NCBI GenBank assembly: GCA_023055355.1
Contig: JALJCS010000007.1
Coordinates: 1,646,001 to 1,710,000 of the forward strand
Direction: 5' to 3'
From: Agelaius tricolor
Lineage: Eukaryota; Chordata; Aves; Passeriformes; Icteridae
Length of the DNA stretch: 64,000 nucleotides
Of the stretch, positions 46,800 through 58,542 are shown in pieces. Both the position numbers and the translations under genes were made by a program. The number at the start of each line of letters is the position of its first letter. Position 1 is the stretch's first letter. The notes below the pieces were generated by a model. That model searched no databases. It had not been told where the DNA came from and saw nothing but the letters and a program-made list of their open reading frames with translations.

Positions 46800-47520
46800 A
46801 CCCCCGGCAGCCCAACATCAGTGGAGCAGCCAGGAACTGGCTGGGAGCAGCCCCGCACTTGTGGCCTTGGGCCCCTGCTGTGCCCAGAGCCCTGAGAGGC
46901 TTTGGCCACGCTGCCGCAGGACAGCCCCAGCCCCACAGTGCAGAGCCCTGGCTTTGCCGGCTGCGCTGCCCAGGGCGCCAGGAATTGGCCGCACGGACGG
47001 GCCGGGCACTCGTGGGCAGCGGCTCCAGGAGCGGCGGGAGCCCGGGGAGCAGGGGTGTCCCTCAGGGCTCTGCCGGGCACCGGGGCTCGGCCCTGCCTTC
47101 AGCAGCCACAGCCGGGGGCACCGAGCGCGGCCTCGGCGCCTTTGCCGGGCACGGGAAGCCGAGCGGGGCAGGGGCAGCGCGCAAGGCCGGGGCCATGCAC
47201 AGGCACCCAGCCGGGCTGGAGAAGCGGCACCGCGAGAGCCTCCTGCGCTGCCACAAGGCCGGGCCCCGGCTGCTGCAGCTGCCTCGGGCCGGTGCCTGAG
47301 GCCCCGACTCCTGCAGCTCTGCCCTGGCCTCTGCGGCGCCACGGGCACAGAGGCCGGGCCGGGGCTCGCTCCCTGCTGCCCGCAGGGCGCTGCCGAGGGC
47401 TCCCCGCCCGCCGGGGCCGGGCCCGGGCGCTGAGGGAGCGGCGCCGCCACTGCTGCCGCCCCCCTGAACTCGGCTCGCCCCGGCTTGGTCCGAGCTGCGG
47501 AATGAGGAGAGCACGGGAAG
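46800..47520. promoter_or_regulatory. GC-rich, CpG-rich island at the 5' side of unit 3
   Basis: Dense CpG with runs such as gccgagcgcggcctcggcgcc, in contrast with the CpG-poor surroundings. It lies upstream of the minus-strand coding exon and is duplicated in unit 1, so it is the best promoter candidate for the family. Several long frames across it on both strands are typical of GC-rich DNA and I do not call them genes. Confidence 0.45.
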
Positions 47521-48756
47521 GACTCGTGTTCCTCATCCCCTTCCCCACCACAACCTCCAGGTTTCAGGCAGAGATAATTCCGTGGGGTTATCAGTGTTCA
47601 GCAATAAAGGAAGCAGGGACTGACCTGCCTTTACCAAAGTCAGCCTGTCTGGGGTCAAGAGTGCAAAAGACTCTTTTGCACTTTTGTCTAACAATACAAA
47701 AATTGATTTGCAGGTCTAGTGGGTTCCATTTATCTTTTTGTTCAGGGTAAAAGCACCTCTGAAGATTTAAGAGGGATTTCTGCTCTGGGTAATGCTCCTT
47801 CCACAAACTGCTGTTAAAACATGATGGTTATTGCCTATGATTTTTGAGTACATAACTTAAACAACACGATTTTTATCCATACATGCTATTTTGCAGGATG
47901 CCAAGCTTTTAAAAAGTCTCTCCTTTAACTGAAAATAGAACTTTAAAGAGACCACATTCACAAATAATCTGAGAAGCACCTCTGTGTTTGCAGGCAAATC
48001 TGAATCAGAAAGATCCCTGTTTCTGTTTTCTTTGATGACCTGATGTGTCTTTCCATGTCTCAGCCTCAGAAATAGTGGTAGTTTTTTATAGTGGCAATTC
48101 AAAAATCACAGAGTTTTTCCTTTTATTTCTCTGTATACTTGGGAAGAACTGACTTGGAGTTCTCAACCTGTGCTTCATGGAAAATGAGACATGAACTCCA
48201 CTACAAACTCACCCTGATGGAGCACTTTGGCAAGAGCTGTAGTGAAACTTTTAGATTTGATCAGCAACTGTTTGATTTTGTACCTGGTCCTCCACAGACT
48301 GAGAAGAGCAGATGAAATAATCAATTCAGACGCATTTCTTTGGAAATTAAAGATGCTTTTGCCACTGACATTTGAGACTTTAAGAAATCAGTGCTCATTT
48401 CAAAATGGAAAATGCACTTTTCCTTTCCAAATGGGAGAGGTGTGGCTGAATCAAATCCATTCTCCAGTGCTAATATAGAAATTAGCTTTTAGTAGAATCA
48501 TCTCTGCAGCACTCCCCACCCTGTTCTTTCCCTCTCTCTGTCTGAAATGACCACAATATCCTAAATTAACACTGAACTCACTCAAACCACACATTTAGCT
48601 GTTGTCTTGCCTTCGGTTTTCTTCTCTCATCCCCATCCTGCTGCTGCTTCTTTACGCTCTCTTGGAAATTATTGAACTCTCAGTTGGCTCTGGAGCAGCA
48701 CTTCAGAAACAAAGTAGTCTGGCACACATTTTATTATGATGTTTTCTGTTAGATTT
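47461..48756. other. No gene recognised
   Basis: Unique DNA beyond the right edge of unit 3. Composition falls abruptly from CpG-rich to AT-rich at about 47,550. Confidence 0.55.
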
Positions 48757-48895
48757 TCCATGGAATCACAGAAATTTTAGGATGGAAGGGACCTTAAAAA
48801 TCATCCAGTTCCACCTGGCCACTTTTCACTATCCCAGGTTGCTCCAAGTCCCATCCAACCTGGCTTTGAAGGTTTTTGGATGAGGAAGAGCAACA
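48757..48895 (-). mobile_element. CR1 LINE 3' fragment
   Basis: atggaatcacagaaattttagg then tggaagggaccttaaa and tatcccaggttgctcc. Confidence 0.8.
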
Positions 48896-49394
48896 GTTCT
48901 CTGCACCTGTGACAGCTCTGCATCCAAAAGCAGGGGGAAAAAGGAGGAAAAGTCACATCAGCAGCAATTAAATAAACATGGAATCCTGCACCAAAACCCT
49001 GGCCATGAACTCCACCTCCAGTTTCATGCCTGAGGTTTGTCTGCCTAATTAGCCAACATGGAAGTTTGGCTTTTTCGTGCTTCCCCTTGGGAGAAGTTTG
49101 GCTTTAAGTCCAAACCTTGTGGTCACTCTCACTATATTTCCCCCAGAGCTGTGCTGCTGTGGCTGTCTTAAAATAAATGGAGTTTTTAAAGGGAAAAAAA
49201 CCAGAAAAGAACCGATTTTATTTTTTATCATGGAAGGAGAGAAAAGTTTTTCCTGACATGCTCCTTGGAAAGGCTTGAATGGGGTTGTGTGTGTACAGTT
49301 ATATATGAATGTGTTTGTGACTATTTAGAAGGAACATCGTGGGATGAGTAAGAAGTGGAAAATATGATCTTAAACCAGGAAAAATCAGGGAAAA

Positions 49395-49553
49395 TGTGCA
49401 ATCTTGCCCAGAGAAGTTGTGGATTTCCCATCCCTGGAAGTGTCCAAGGCCAGCATGGACAGGGCTTGGAGCAGCCTGGGATAGTGGCAGATGGAATGGG
49501 ATGGGCTTTAAGGTCTCTTCCAGCCCAAACTTTTCTGGGATTCTATGGATGCC
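49395..49553 (+). mobile_element. CR1 LINE 3' end
   Basis: cccagagaagttgtggattt to cttttctgggattctatgg. Confidence 0.8.
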
Positions 49554-50127
49554 TCTCCTGCAGCATCCATGGCTGTGCCCTGAACCTGTCCCCAGTCTCC
49601 AGCACAAAGATTTCCAGTCCTACCCCCTTAAAACAACTCCTCTCCCTGTGTTTACCTTGGCCTGGGCGGCTCAGAAACATCCTCTCTGCTTTTCCCTAAG
49701 AAAAAAATGACTGTGCACAAAACGTGTGACAGAACATTTGTCTTCAAAAACCCCTCTCAGAGTAACAGCACGAGCTGTTTACTCTCTTTACCCCAGTGAA
49801 AAACAGCAGCTGGTTTTTTGGTGGGGTTTTTTGTTGGTGTGGGTTTTTGGTTTTTTTTTTTCCCTTTGTCATACATTTAACAGTATTTTATCTGCAACAG
49901 GAAACCAGGGTTACAGTTAGGTCAGGTTGTAGAGTCTCCCAGATCACTGAGGAAAACAATAAACACGCAGACAGCAAACCCGTGGAAAAGGAGAAGGGAA
50001 GTGTTGCCTCTGTAAAGAATAAATCAAGTGTTTTTCCAGGAAAGAGCAAAGGGATGTCAGGGGGATTTCAGGCATGACAGGGAGCTGAGCTCGTGTGCAG
50101 CTCCACGAGGGAAGTTGTGAATCATCA

Positions 50128-50245
50128 AATCAGGGAACCATGGGATGGTTTGGGCTGGAGGGGCCTTGAAGCCCATCCAGTTCCACCTTCCACTGTCCCA
50201 GGCTGCTCCAAGCCCCATCAAACTCCTCCAGAGATGGTTTGGGAC
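50128..50245 (-). mobile_element. CR1 LINE 3' fragment
   Basis: accatgggatggtttgggct to caagccccatcaaactcc. Confidence 0.8.
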
Positions 50246-50559
50246 AAGGGGACAGGAAAGGTGGGAGCCAGAGGGCTGTTGGCAAAGCCCAAATTGCTCC
50301 CCAGCACCCTCTGAAATCAAGGAATGTTCCTTCCTCCTTCCAAGTTGGGGAGAATCCAGCATCCTGAGGAGGGAGCCAAGGCTCCGTCGGTTCGGAGCTC
50401 AGGCATTTCATCCCTTACAATTGTTGGGAAAAATAGAAAAAGAGCAAGAAAAAGAAAAAGAGCTGTTCCCTTCCGTGCCTATCCTGCCTCCCTAAAACCA
50501 GGATGGGATAGGGATGCTGTGCCCGGAGAGGGAAAAAGCGACTCAGACAACACCTAAAG

Positions 50560-50880
50560 CAAAGCTGTCAGTGGCGAAGGGAGGAGGGGGCATCGTTTTT
50601 GTGCTGAATAACCCCGAAAGCGGCCTGGCTCATCAATCCCGGAGTTAATCACCCTGCTAATGAGGTGAAGATGTGGCACAGCTGATCACGGCCCTGATAA
50701 AGGAACCTAAAGCTGCCGAGCTGCCTCGGCTGCCTGGGACAGCTGACTGACACATCATCCCATAAAAACACATCCCGCTTTTTAACGGGAGAGGCTGTGA
50801 ACTTGCCCTTTCATAGAGATTCCTCCCAGGAGCGAGGAATTCCCGTGAGAATAACCACAAATTAAGCCCCCTTTCCTTGG
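50560..50880. promoter_or_regulatory. Possible conserved noncoding element
   Basis: Non-repetitive, moderately CpG-containing sequence with homeodomain-like TTAAT/TAATGAG (50,645-50,665) and GATAA motifs, free of CR1 or LTR sequence in a repeat-dense region. It has no convincing frame. Regulatory role is inference from composition only. Confidence 0.2.
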
Positions 50881-51404
50881 TCTGGGTGAGTGACGAGTGA
50901 CATCAGTCTCTACACAATAATTGATTAATATATTAATTTAATTAATCGTTATATTAATTTAATTGCTTTAATATAGTGCACTCTGTTAGTAGTTATAGCT
51001 ACTACTCTGTAGTTAATCATTCTGATTAAAGTTTTTAGTCTAATCATTGTGATAATATGTTATTTTTATATATTTGTGTTGCCATTCTTAATCCTGAGGG
51101 ACAAGGTTGTATAAAAATTCAATTACATCTATATAATCATTTAGATAGAAAATGTTGATTATTCTGGGACTAAGGTTTGGGTCCAGGTGTGCCCAGATTC
51201 CTCTCTGAGAAGGAATTTAGAAAGCCAGGGAGTGATTTCTGCACCTCATAATTCTAACAAACTTTCTCTGAAATTCCCATTCTGCCATGGTCATCAAAGG
51301 TGATATTCCCTTTTTGTGGTAAAAATAACTAAAAGAAACACCACCTACACCAAACCAAGCATGGTCAGTCCCAAAAGTGATGTTTTCAGGCTGTTTCCAT
51401 TTCA

Positions 51405-51472
51405 AGGATTTGTGGAGAGCAGTGAAGTCCCCCCTGAGCCTCCTCTTCTCCAGACTGAACCCCCTCAGTGAC
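51405..51472 (-). mobile_element. CR1 LINE internal fragment
   Basis: gtcccccctgagcctcctct then ccagactgaaccccctcag, from the part upstream of the tail. Confidence 0.65.
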
Positions 51473-52265
51473 ACATCAGGAAACTTGGAATATCAGGACT
51501 GTGGAGCCCTTGAAGGTTGGGCTGCAAAAACAGGGAATAAAGCAATGATTTATTTTGATTTGTATCCATAATGTGCTTTGCCTTTGTAGATTTATCACCC
51601 AAATTGCCATGGTATAATCACAGGTGTTCGCTGGAGTTAATTCCATGTATCCATGAAGAATTGTAGTGATATATCCTGAATTTTATTGAATAAAGGCTTA
51701 AAACCCCACTAATAACTTGGTATTTTTCACCAGAGGATGACAACTTCCTCAGCAACCCAATCTTGGGAAAGAAGAAGCCAATTTACCTCTCCAAAATATC
51801 CCAAATTTTCCACTACCACCAGTCACTGAGTTTGCACATTACCAAACCCACCAGGATGTTCCTCAAACTTCCCAGATCCTGTTTTCTTTGCAGCAGGGCC
51901 AAAATTGCTTGAGACATTTGATTTTCCTCACGGGAATTCCTCATTTCTGTGGAATTTTCTCATTTCATGAGAAATTCCGTGGAAATTTCTCATTTTATTC
52001 TGTGCTACGGAGTCCACAACATTCCTGATGGTTTCAGTGCCTCCATCTTGGTTCAGACCACAGGAGAAAAGAAAACTGAGCTGGGCTTCACCTCTTTGCA
52101 ATAGGGAGCAGTTGGTTGCAGGATATAAATTATTTTCTACCTACTGCTTGCATGGTCAAACACTTGGAAAATAATTTTGAATATTTAAAAAAAAAAATTT
52201 CTGATTTTCAAATAATTTTAAAAGAATTGTGAGGATTTCCTTCTAAGATTGTTTTTGGAGTTTCA

Positions 52266-52380
52266 CAAACATTCATGGAATGCCAGAATGGTTTGGATGG
52301 GAAGGGACCTTTAAGTCCATCTCATTCCCACCCCTTTCCATGGGCAGGGACATCTTTCATTATCCCACATTGCTCAGGGA
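52266..52380 (-). mobile_element. CR1 LINE 3' fragment
   Basis: aacattcatggaatgccag to the antisense attatcccacattgctc. It lies head to head with the next copy. Confidence 0.8.
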
Positions 52381-52544
52381 ATATTTGGAGCTGGAATTAT
52401 TTCCTGCCCATGAGCTCCATCCCAGGAGTGTAAGAATGGAGGGAAGGATACTCTGCCCACACATCTGGGGCTGGTTCAGGTGCCCCAAGGTCTCTGCCTG
52501 GATTTTTCTCGATCTGAGCTGTTCCTCCAACTTCTCTCTGCAGC

Positions 52545-52832
52545 TCCCTGCCAGGAGGGGCAGTGAGGGGGGTCGGGCTCTGCTGCCAATGGAAAGGAGG
52601 AGAGGAAATGGCCTCAAATGGCACCAGGGCAGGCTCAGGTTGGAGATGGGGACAGAAAATTTCCCTGGCAGAGTGGTCAGGCCTTGGGCTGAGCTGCCCA
52701 GGAAGGTTTGGAGTCCCTGGAATTGTCCCAGAGCAGTCTGGATGTGGCCTTGGGGACAGGGATTGGGGGATGCTGGTGGGGCTGGGTGATCCTGGAGGTC
52801 TCTTCTGACCTTGATGCTTCTGGAATTCTGTG
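52545..52832 (+). mobile_element. CR1 LINE 3' end
   Basis: ggagaggaaatggcctcaaa to ttctggaattctgtgacct. Very similar to the reverse complement of 56,570-56,790. Confidence 0.85.
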
Positions 52833-53699
52833 ACCTGACCTGAAGCCTGGTTGGGTTCTCACAGAGCCCTCATTTCCTGGGATGGTAGAACAAGGGTCCA
52901 GTTCCTCCTGCTGATCCCCTGGACCTCTGGGAATCCTCTTGCCAGAGCACCAAGGCAGGTGGAAGTTTGGGTTCTCAGGGGTGCCAAAACTCCTGAAACT
53001 CAGAAAATTGCTAAAACCTGCAGCTTATTTGTGCTAAATTGTATGAGGTGGTTCCACAGACAGTGGAACCAGGATTTGGGGCTGATGGGGCACTTCTTGT
53101 CCTGTCACTGCATCACAACTGGGATTTAAAGGTGCAAAAATGTCTGGAAGGAATTATGGGCATGATTTACCATTTTGAAAGGGCTTTGGGGTATCCAACC
53201 CCTACAAAAACATGTTGCAAAATACAATACAAAGCTTAAAAACACGAGTTGGTTTGAAGTGTAGCTCAGCTCAGTAAAGACCCTTTAATATCCCATATCC
53301 GTGGTTACTTTTTCCCTAATTCCATGTTGGCATTCCCTGCTCTGTGTGTCCGGCTGTAAATCCCTCAGGGCAGGAACCTTTTCCCACTCAGTGCTTATTC
53401 CAGACAGAGACTCATGAGGTGCTAATGGGATTCCCAGGAGCTCCAGGGATGGAGCTGCTGGAATTCCACGTTTGCAAGATAGATTTGTGATACCTCACCC
53501 ATTTAGGAGAGAGGAATTTGCCTTATTATCCGTGAAAAGCTCTTTAATGAGGATTAGTAAAAATGATCGTCAAATTTTCTGTCTAAATGACCCGGGAAGC
53601 AACAAGATTTGTTTATCAATTCCCAGCAAAGCCAAGTATTTTTTGTCTGTCTGCTTACTGGGAGAAAAGTAACATTAGATATTGAGGATATCTAATTTT

Positions 53700-53760
53700 G
53701 GGGTGATGATGGCACTGGAAGAGCTTGGAGATCTTTTCCAACCTTGATAATTCTGGGATA
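53700..53760 (+). mobile_element. CR1 LINE 3' fragment
   Basis: ggggtgatgatggcactgga then ttttccaaccttgataattc. Confidence 0.65.
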
Positions 53761-54039
53761 AGGTGAGACAAAGGGCAGAAGGACAGGGCAGGGTGTGCCT
53801 GTCACCAGCTGTAAATGATCCAATGGATCATTTTTCTCCCACAAAACACAAGGATTTAGGATGTGGATACAGCATTTCCCTGCTCCAGAGGGCTGGGGAT
53901 AATCCTGGTTATCCAAAGGTGCCCACAAGAGCTGCACAGCCCCTGACTTTGACCATTTGAACACGTGCAGGACTTGATCCTCACACGCAGACAGGGAATT
54001 ACTTGTGGAGAAATGGATTTGTGGGAATTGCAGAAGCTT

Positions 54040-54180
54040 CATGGAATCAGGGAATGGCTGGGGTTGGAAGGGACATAAAGATGACCTTTCCCTATCTCAG
54101 GTGGCTCCGAGCCCCAAGGCTGGCCTTGGACATTTCCAGGGATCCAGGGGCAGCCACAGCTGCTCTGGGCAACCTGTTCA
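54040..54180 (-). mobile_element. CR1 LINE 3' fragment
   Basis: ttcatggaatcagggaatgg to the antisense agctgctctgggcaacctg; mostly inside the left duplicated block. Confidence 0.8.
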
Positions 54181-54412
54181 GGAGTGATGAAATACAGCTG
54201 GAATTGTGTAAAATCTGATTATTTGTTATCAACCAGGAGCTTTTTCTATTTTGAGGATTTCTCATTTTCTTGATTCTGCTTTTCTTTTCTCCTTCTTTCT
54301 TTTGGTGGGAGAAGAGGAATGGAACGAAAAATGGGAATTTGGTTTGTGACTCTGGGGCTGCTCTTCCTTTTTCACACACTGTGCAAGGAAAGCTGCTGGG
54401 ATTGGGAGTGTT
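54060..54412. repeat. Direct duplication, left copy
   Basis: Matches 55,708-56,072 with an offset of 1,648 bases; gatgaaatacagctggaatt is at 54,186 and 55,834. The copy contains a CR1 piece plus flanking non-CR1 sequence, so it is a segmental duplication and not two insertions of one element. Confidence 0.85.
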
Positions 54413-54419
54413 TCATGTG

Positions 54420-54570
54420 AAATCCCAGGACCATCAAGGTGGGAAGAGACCTCCAGGATCATCCAGCACCACCAGGGTTTGGAATGAGAACCTTCCACCA
54501 TCCCAGGTTGCTTCAGCCTGGCCTTGGACTCTTCCAGGGATGGGGCAGCCACAGCCTGTGCCTGGTTTGG
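54420..54570 (-). mobile_element. CR1 LINE 3' fragment
   Basis: gaaatcccaggaccatcaag to cagccacagcctgtgcc. Confidence 0.75.
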
Positions 54571-55707
54571 AGGTGAGGGAGGATCAGCTTGGATTTGCTT
54601 TCCAGCAGATCCTCCTGATCCGTGACTCTGCCCTGGGTGTGGGACATGCACCCAGGTTTGAAGGCACCCTTTGGTTTGAAGGCTCTTGGGTGTTTTTCCA
54701 AGAATCAAGATTTTTTTTAAAATTACCAACATTTTGGCAGGTTATGAGATCTCTTTCTTATCTCAGTAGGCAGCTCCTCTGACTTGTGAAGCAGGACAAA
54801 AAAAACCCCAAACCCTCTGGGAATTATTCTCCCTGCTATTCCAGAGCAGGAATTAATGTTCCACTTTAGTGGAACACGACAGCTCTTGTTCTCTCTGCCA
54901 TCCCACAAACAATTTTGCTCCTGGCTAATTAGGAAGCCAACACAGAATGAAACACCTGTGTGCTGGAAGGGTTTCCCTGGAGATCCATCCTCACTCCTCC
55001 TGGAGAACTGGAAGGGGAATCCATTAAAAAGAACAAGGAGGGGAAGGGGGGGGCTGAAAAAAATCAATAATCTAATTAGAAAACATTATGTGAGGTAATG
55101 ATGCCAATTAAAGAGCACTGCAGCCATTTCCAGAGTGTCTGAGGAGGGTGGGCCCTGGAGGGCACCAATGCTGCTCCCCCTGGCATGGGGCTGGCGCTGA
55201 GCCCTGGCATTCCCTGGGGTGAGAGAGGGAATTGAGGGGTGCCCAGCAGGGAACCCCAGAGGGGAAATCCTCTCTCCTGCTCTTGGAAGGCCCAGGTGGG
55301 CACAGGGCTTGGAGGAGAATAGGGAGAGGTTTTCAATGCAAGTAAAACACCCCCAAAACCTGCCCAGAAACAGAGAAGTGCCCAGGGAGAAGTGAGGGGA
55401 GGTTTGGGAGCAGAGCTGCGGGCTGGGAAGGACCTGGAGCAGGGATTTAGGGGATTCATGGTGGTGGCTGATCCATTTGGTGCTCAGAAATGGAGGCAGT
55501 TTGCCTGCTCTCCTTCCAGGACCAGAACTGCACAGAAGAAATTCCTTTTCCTTTTCTTCCAACACTTCCACACAATCCCAAGATCCAAGGGGCTGTAACA
55601 TCCTTGGGAAAATGTCAGTTTTATCCCTTGGCAGTCACACCAAAAACCCCTTCAAATTCTTTAATGTTTGAGGTGTCCCTGCCCACAAGAAGATGATTTT
55701 TAATGTC

Positions 55708-56072
55708 CCTCTTTAAGGCAGGGACAGCTTCCCCCATCCCAGGTGACTCCAAGCCCCAATGTCCAACCTGGCCTTGGACATTTCCAGGGATCCAGGGACA
55801 GCCACAGCTTCTCTGAGCAACCTACTCAGGAGTGATGAAATACAGCTGGAATTGTGTAAAATTTGATTATTTCTTATCAACCAGGAGCTTTTTCTATTTT
55901 GAGGACTTTTCATTTTCTTGATTCTGCTTTTCTTGTGCTTTTCTTTTCTCCTTCTTTTCCTTCGGTGGGAGAAGAGGAATGGAACAAATGATGGGAATTT
56001 GGTTTGTGACTCTGGGGTTTTGCTCTTCCTTTTTCACACACTGTGCAAGGAAAGCTTCTGGGATTGGGAGTG
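55708..56072. repeat. Direct duplication, right copy
   Basis: Right partner of 54,060-54,412 with point changes and a ~12-base insertion (tgcttttcttg repeated near 55,930). Its CR1 part covers 55,708-55,830. Confidence 0.85.
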
Positions 56073-56074
56073 TT

Positions 56075-56245
56075 GGGAGGAGCCCCCCAGGATCACCCAG
56101 CCCCACCAGCATCACCCCAATCCCTGTCCCCAAGGCCACATCCAGACTGCTCTGGGACAATTCCAGCGACTCCAAACCTCCCTGGGCAGCTCAGCCCATG
56201 GCCTGACCACTCTGAGAGGGACAAAAATGTCCCAGAGCTCTACAG
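56075..56245 (-). mobile_element. CR1 LINE 3' fragment, first of a tandem pair
   Basis: ggatcacccagccccaccag to gcccatggcctgaccactc, repeated about 495 bases downstream. Confidence 0.8.
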
Positions 56246-56370
56246 AAACCTGAACAGAGACTCTCAGATGTTCCCATCTCACAGAGATCCAGGGGACAGA
56301 CAGGAAAAGATCCACCAAAGGAATCTGGGTGATGATTTTTTGTTCAGTTCCACAGGAAGTGTTTTAAAAA

Positions 56371-56505
56371 ACCTGAGCCTGCCCTGGTGCCATTTGAGGC
56401 CATTTCCTCTCCTCCTTTCCCTGCCCCTCCTGTCAGGAGCTGTGCAGAGCACTGAGGTCCCCCCTGAGCCTCCTTTGCTCCAGGCTGAGCATCAGAGAGC
56501 TGTGA
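56371..56505 (-). mobile_element. CR1 LINE internal fragment
   Basis: gagcctgccctggtgccatt and cctgagcctcctttgctcc; continues upstream (in CR1 sense) of the preceding piece after a gap. Confidence 0.7.
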
Positions 56506-56554
56506 CTGATCCAACCTGCCCTGAAGGTTGGATCTTCTCAGAATCCCAGGATCA

Positions 56555-56790
56555 AGGCTGGGAAAACCCTTCAGGATCACCCAGTGCCACCCCAGCCCCA
56601 CCAGCATCACCCCAATCCCTGTCCCCAGGGCCACATCCAGACTGCTCTGGGACAATTCCAGGGACTCCAAACCTCCCTGGGCAGCTCAGCCCAAGGCCTG
56701 ACCACTCTGCCAGGGAAATTTTCTGTCCCAATCTCCAACCTGAGCCTGCCCTGGTGCCATTTGAGGCCATTTCCTCTCCTCCTTTCCCTT
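56555..56790 (-). mobile_element. CR1 LINE 3' end, second of a tandem pair
   Basis: ggatcacccagtgccaccc to gccatttcctctcctccttt, continuous where the first copy is broken. Confidence 0.85.
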
Positions 56791-57639
56791 GGGACATGGC
56801 AGAAACCTGGGCTAACCTGGCTGCACTCATAAGGTGAAGCTGATCAATAGGTCCATGGTTTTAGGCTTAAAATCTTCATTTTGGCCTATGGAAAAGCTTC
56901 TCCACTCTTTTTATGGAGTATTGTCAGGAGCTGGAAGTGTTGAGAGGGAGAATCCCCTCTGCTGTGTTTCTCTATTCCTATTAGTTACTTCTTCATTTTT
57001 ATGGTTGTTTTGGTCACAACTGAAGTTAAAAGCAATTCCCAGCACTCCAATGCCAAATCCTAGTTTTTCTCCACCTATTCCTATAAACTGTGTCTTTTCA
57101 ACTTAAGTTTTCCCCTTGATTTTGAGTTAAACCACGCTGGTAAACATCCACAATGCACAGCAGAGAAGATTGGGATCATGAAAACACTTCCCTTGCTTGT
57201 GTTGTACAAAAAAACTGGGAATGTGGGGCTTGTCCTTGCTTCCAGACGTTTCTTCTTCTCTCTCCTTCCCTCCTTGCAGCTCCTGAGCTCCAGGGAAAGC
57301 AGCACTTTATCCTTTGTTCCTCTGAGGCCGCTGCTTCTCTCCTCTTCTTTTCCTCTCTCTGATGCTCATGGGGGATGGAAGCACTTAAGGGTCTCTTTTG
57401 GGGCTGAGATTCCATCCCTTTAATTTCCCTCTAAATTCTCCAGGATGCTAAAGGGGACCTGAGGGGGCTTCCCATAAATTAAAGGTGTTTTAGTGTTCAT
57501 TAGACACCTCCTGTCCCCTCCTCTCCTCATCTCATTGTTGTGTTCTCATCAACAGATGAGGATGTGCAGGTGCTGCAGCGATGGTGTTTGGAATCATTTC
57601 TGCCAAGGAAAAACACACGGAATTCCAAAATCAGATGGA

Positions 57640-57835
57640 ATTTCCTCATGGAAAGGGAGCTCAGGCCTTGGCAGGGGCTGCCCAGGGAGCTTTGCAGTGC
57701 CCAGCCCTGCAGGTGTCCCCTGCAGGTGGCACTGAGTGCTCTGGGCTGGGGACAAGGTGCCCATGGGCACAGCTGGCACTGCATGGGCTGGCAGGGCTGG
57801 GCCAGCACCAGGGATTTGGGATCTGTTGCCAGGCA
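57640..57835 (+). mobile_element. CR1 LINE 3' end, third subfamily
   Basis: Close relative of 40,310-40,480 (aggggctgcccagggagctt, then ctgcatgggctggcagggc). Confidence 0.75.
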
Positions 57836-57944
57836 CAAAAGGCAAATCTGCCTTTGTCACCACAAAGTTTAGGAAAAGAAATGACAGGAAAGAAATAGCA
57901 AATGAGAAGGAAACAAAAGGGAATTCTAAAAAGGCTGCAGGAGG

Positions 57945-58215
57945 ATTTCACCAGGGCATGGAGTGACAGGAAAAGGGGGAATGGCCTTAAACTCAAGGAT
58001 GGGAGGGTTAGATGGGATTTTGGGAATTAGGAATTGTTCCCTGGCAGGGTGGGCAGGGGCTGGGATGGAATTCCATCCCTGGATCCCTGGCAGTGCCCAA
58101 GGCCAGGCTGGACACTGGGGCTGGAGCAGCCTGGGACAGTGGGAGGTGTCCCTGCCTGGAACAAGGTGACCCCCAAGGTCCCTTCCAACCCAAACCATTC
58201 CATGATCCCATGCCA
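57945..58215 (+). mobile_element. CR1 LINE 3' end
   Basis: caccagggcatggagtgaca to caacccaaaccattccatg. Confidence 0.85.
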
Positions 58216-58542
58216 ACATTCCCATTTCTCACACTTACAGCACTCTGGCCATGCCATCAAACACAAACCTTCCACCAGGCCAGGCTGATCAAGGTGTGAT
58301 CCTTGGCTTTCCCTCCTTGCAATCCTCATTTTCAGCTGAAAGATGCCCTCAATTTCTGCTCTCTATTGCCCAGCTGCAGCCCAAACCCAGCTTTGCTGAG
58401 CTTCCTCATCGAGCCCAGCCTGTCAGGATTTCTTTGAGAATCAGGTTTTGTTAATTACATTAACGAGGTTCCCTCTCCAATCAGATTGCTCTGCCAGGAA
58501 AACACAGGGATCCTGTGAGTGCTCTGTGCTCCCCTTCTGAGT

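Larger units (their letters stand above)
41898..47460 (-). repeat. Paralogous unit 3 of the acidic-repeat locus
   Basis: Partner of unit 1, about 1 kb longer, mainly because of the 60-bp tandem array in its core. Homology to unit 1 starts at 41,898 and stops near 47,460, where the sequence changes to cccctgaactcggctcgcc. Between the inner CpG-rich segment (41,898-42,220) and the coding exon lies a polypyrimidine tract that differs in length from the one in unit 1. Confidence 0.8.

Noticed and set aside
32690..47520. Assignment of the acidic-repeat family to a known expanded songbird family (for example PIM-like kinases) or to secreted acidic matrix proteins
   Set aside because: No kinase motifs, signal peptide or diagnostic domain is visible; similarity would be of composition only.
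46540..47750. Long frames on both strands in the CpG-rich islands (up to 297 codons, also at 36,461-37,699)
   Set aside because: High GC lowers stop frequency; composition is Ala/Gly/Pro/Arg, frames conflict, and single-base indels between the two copies break them.
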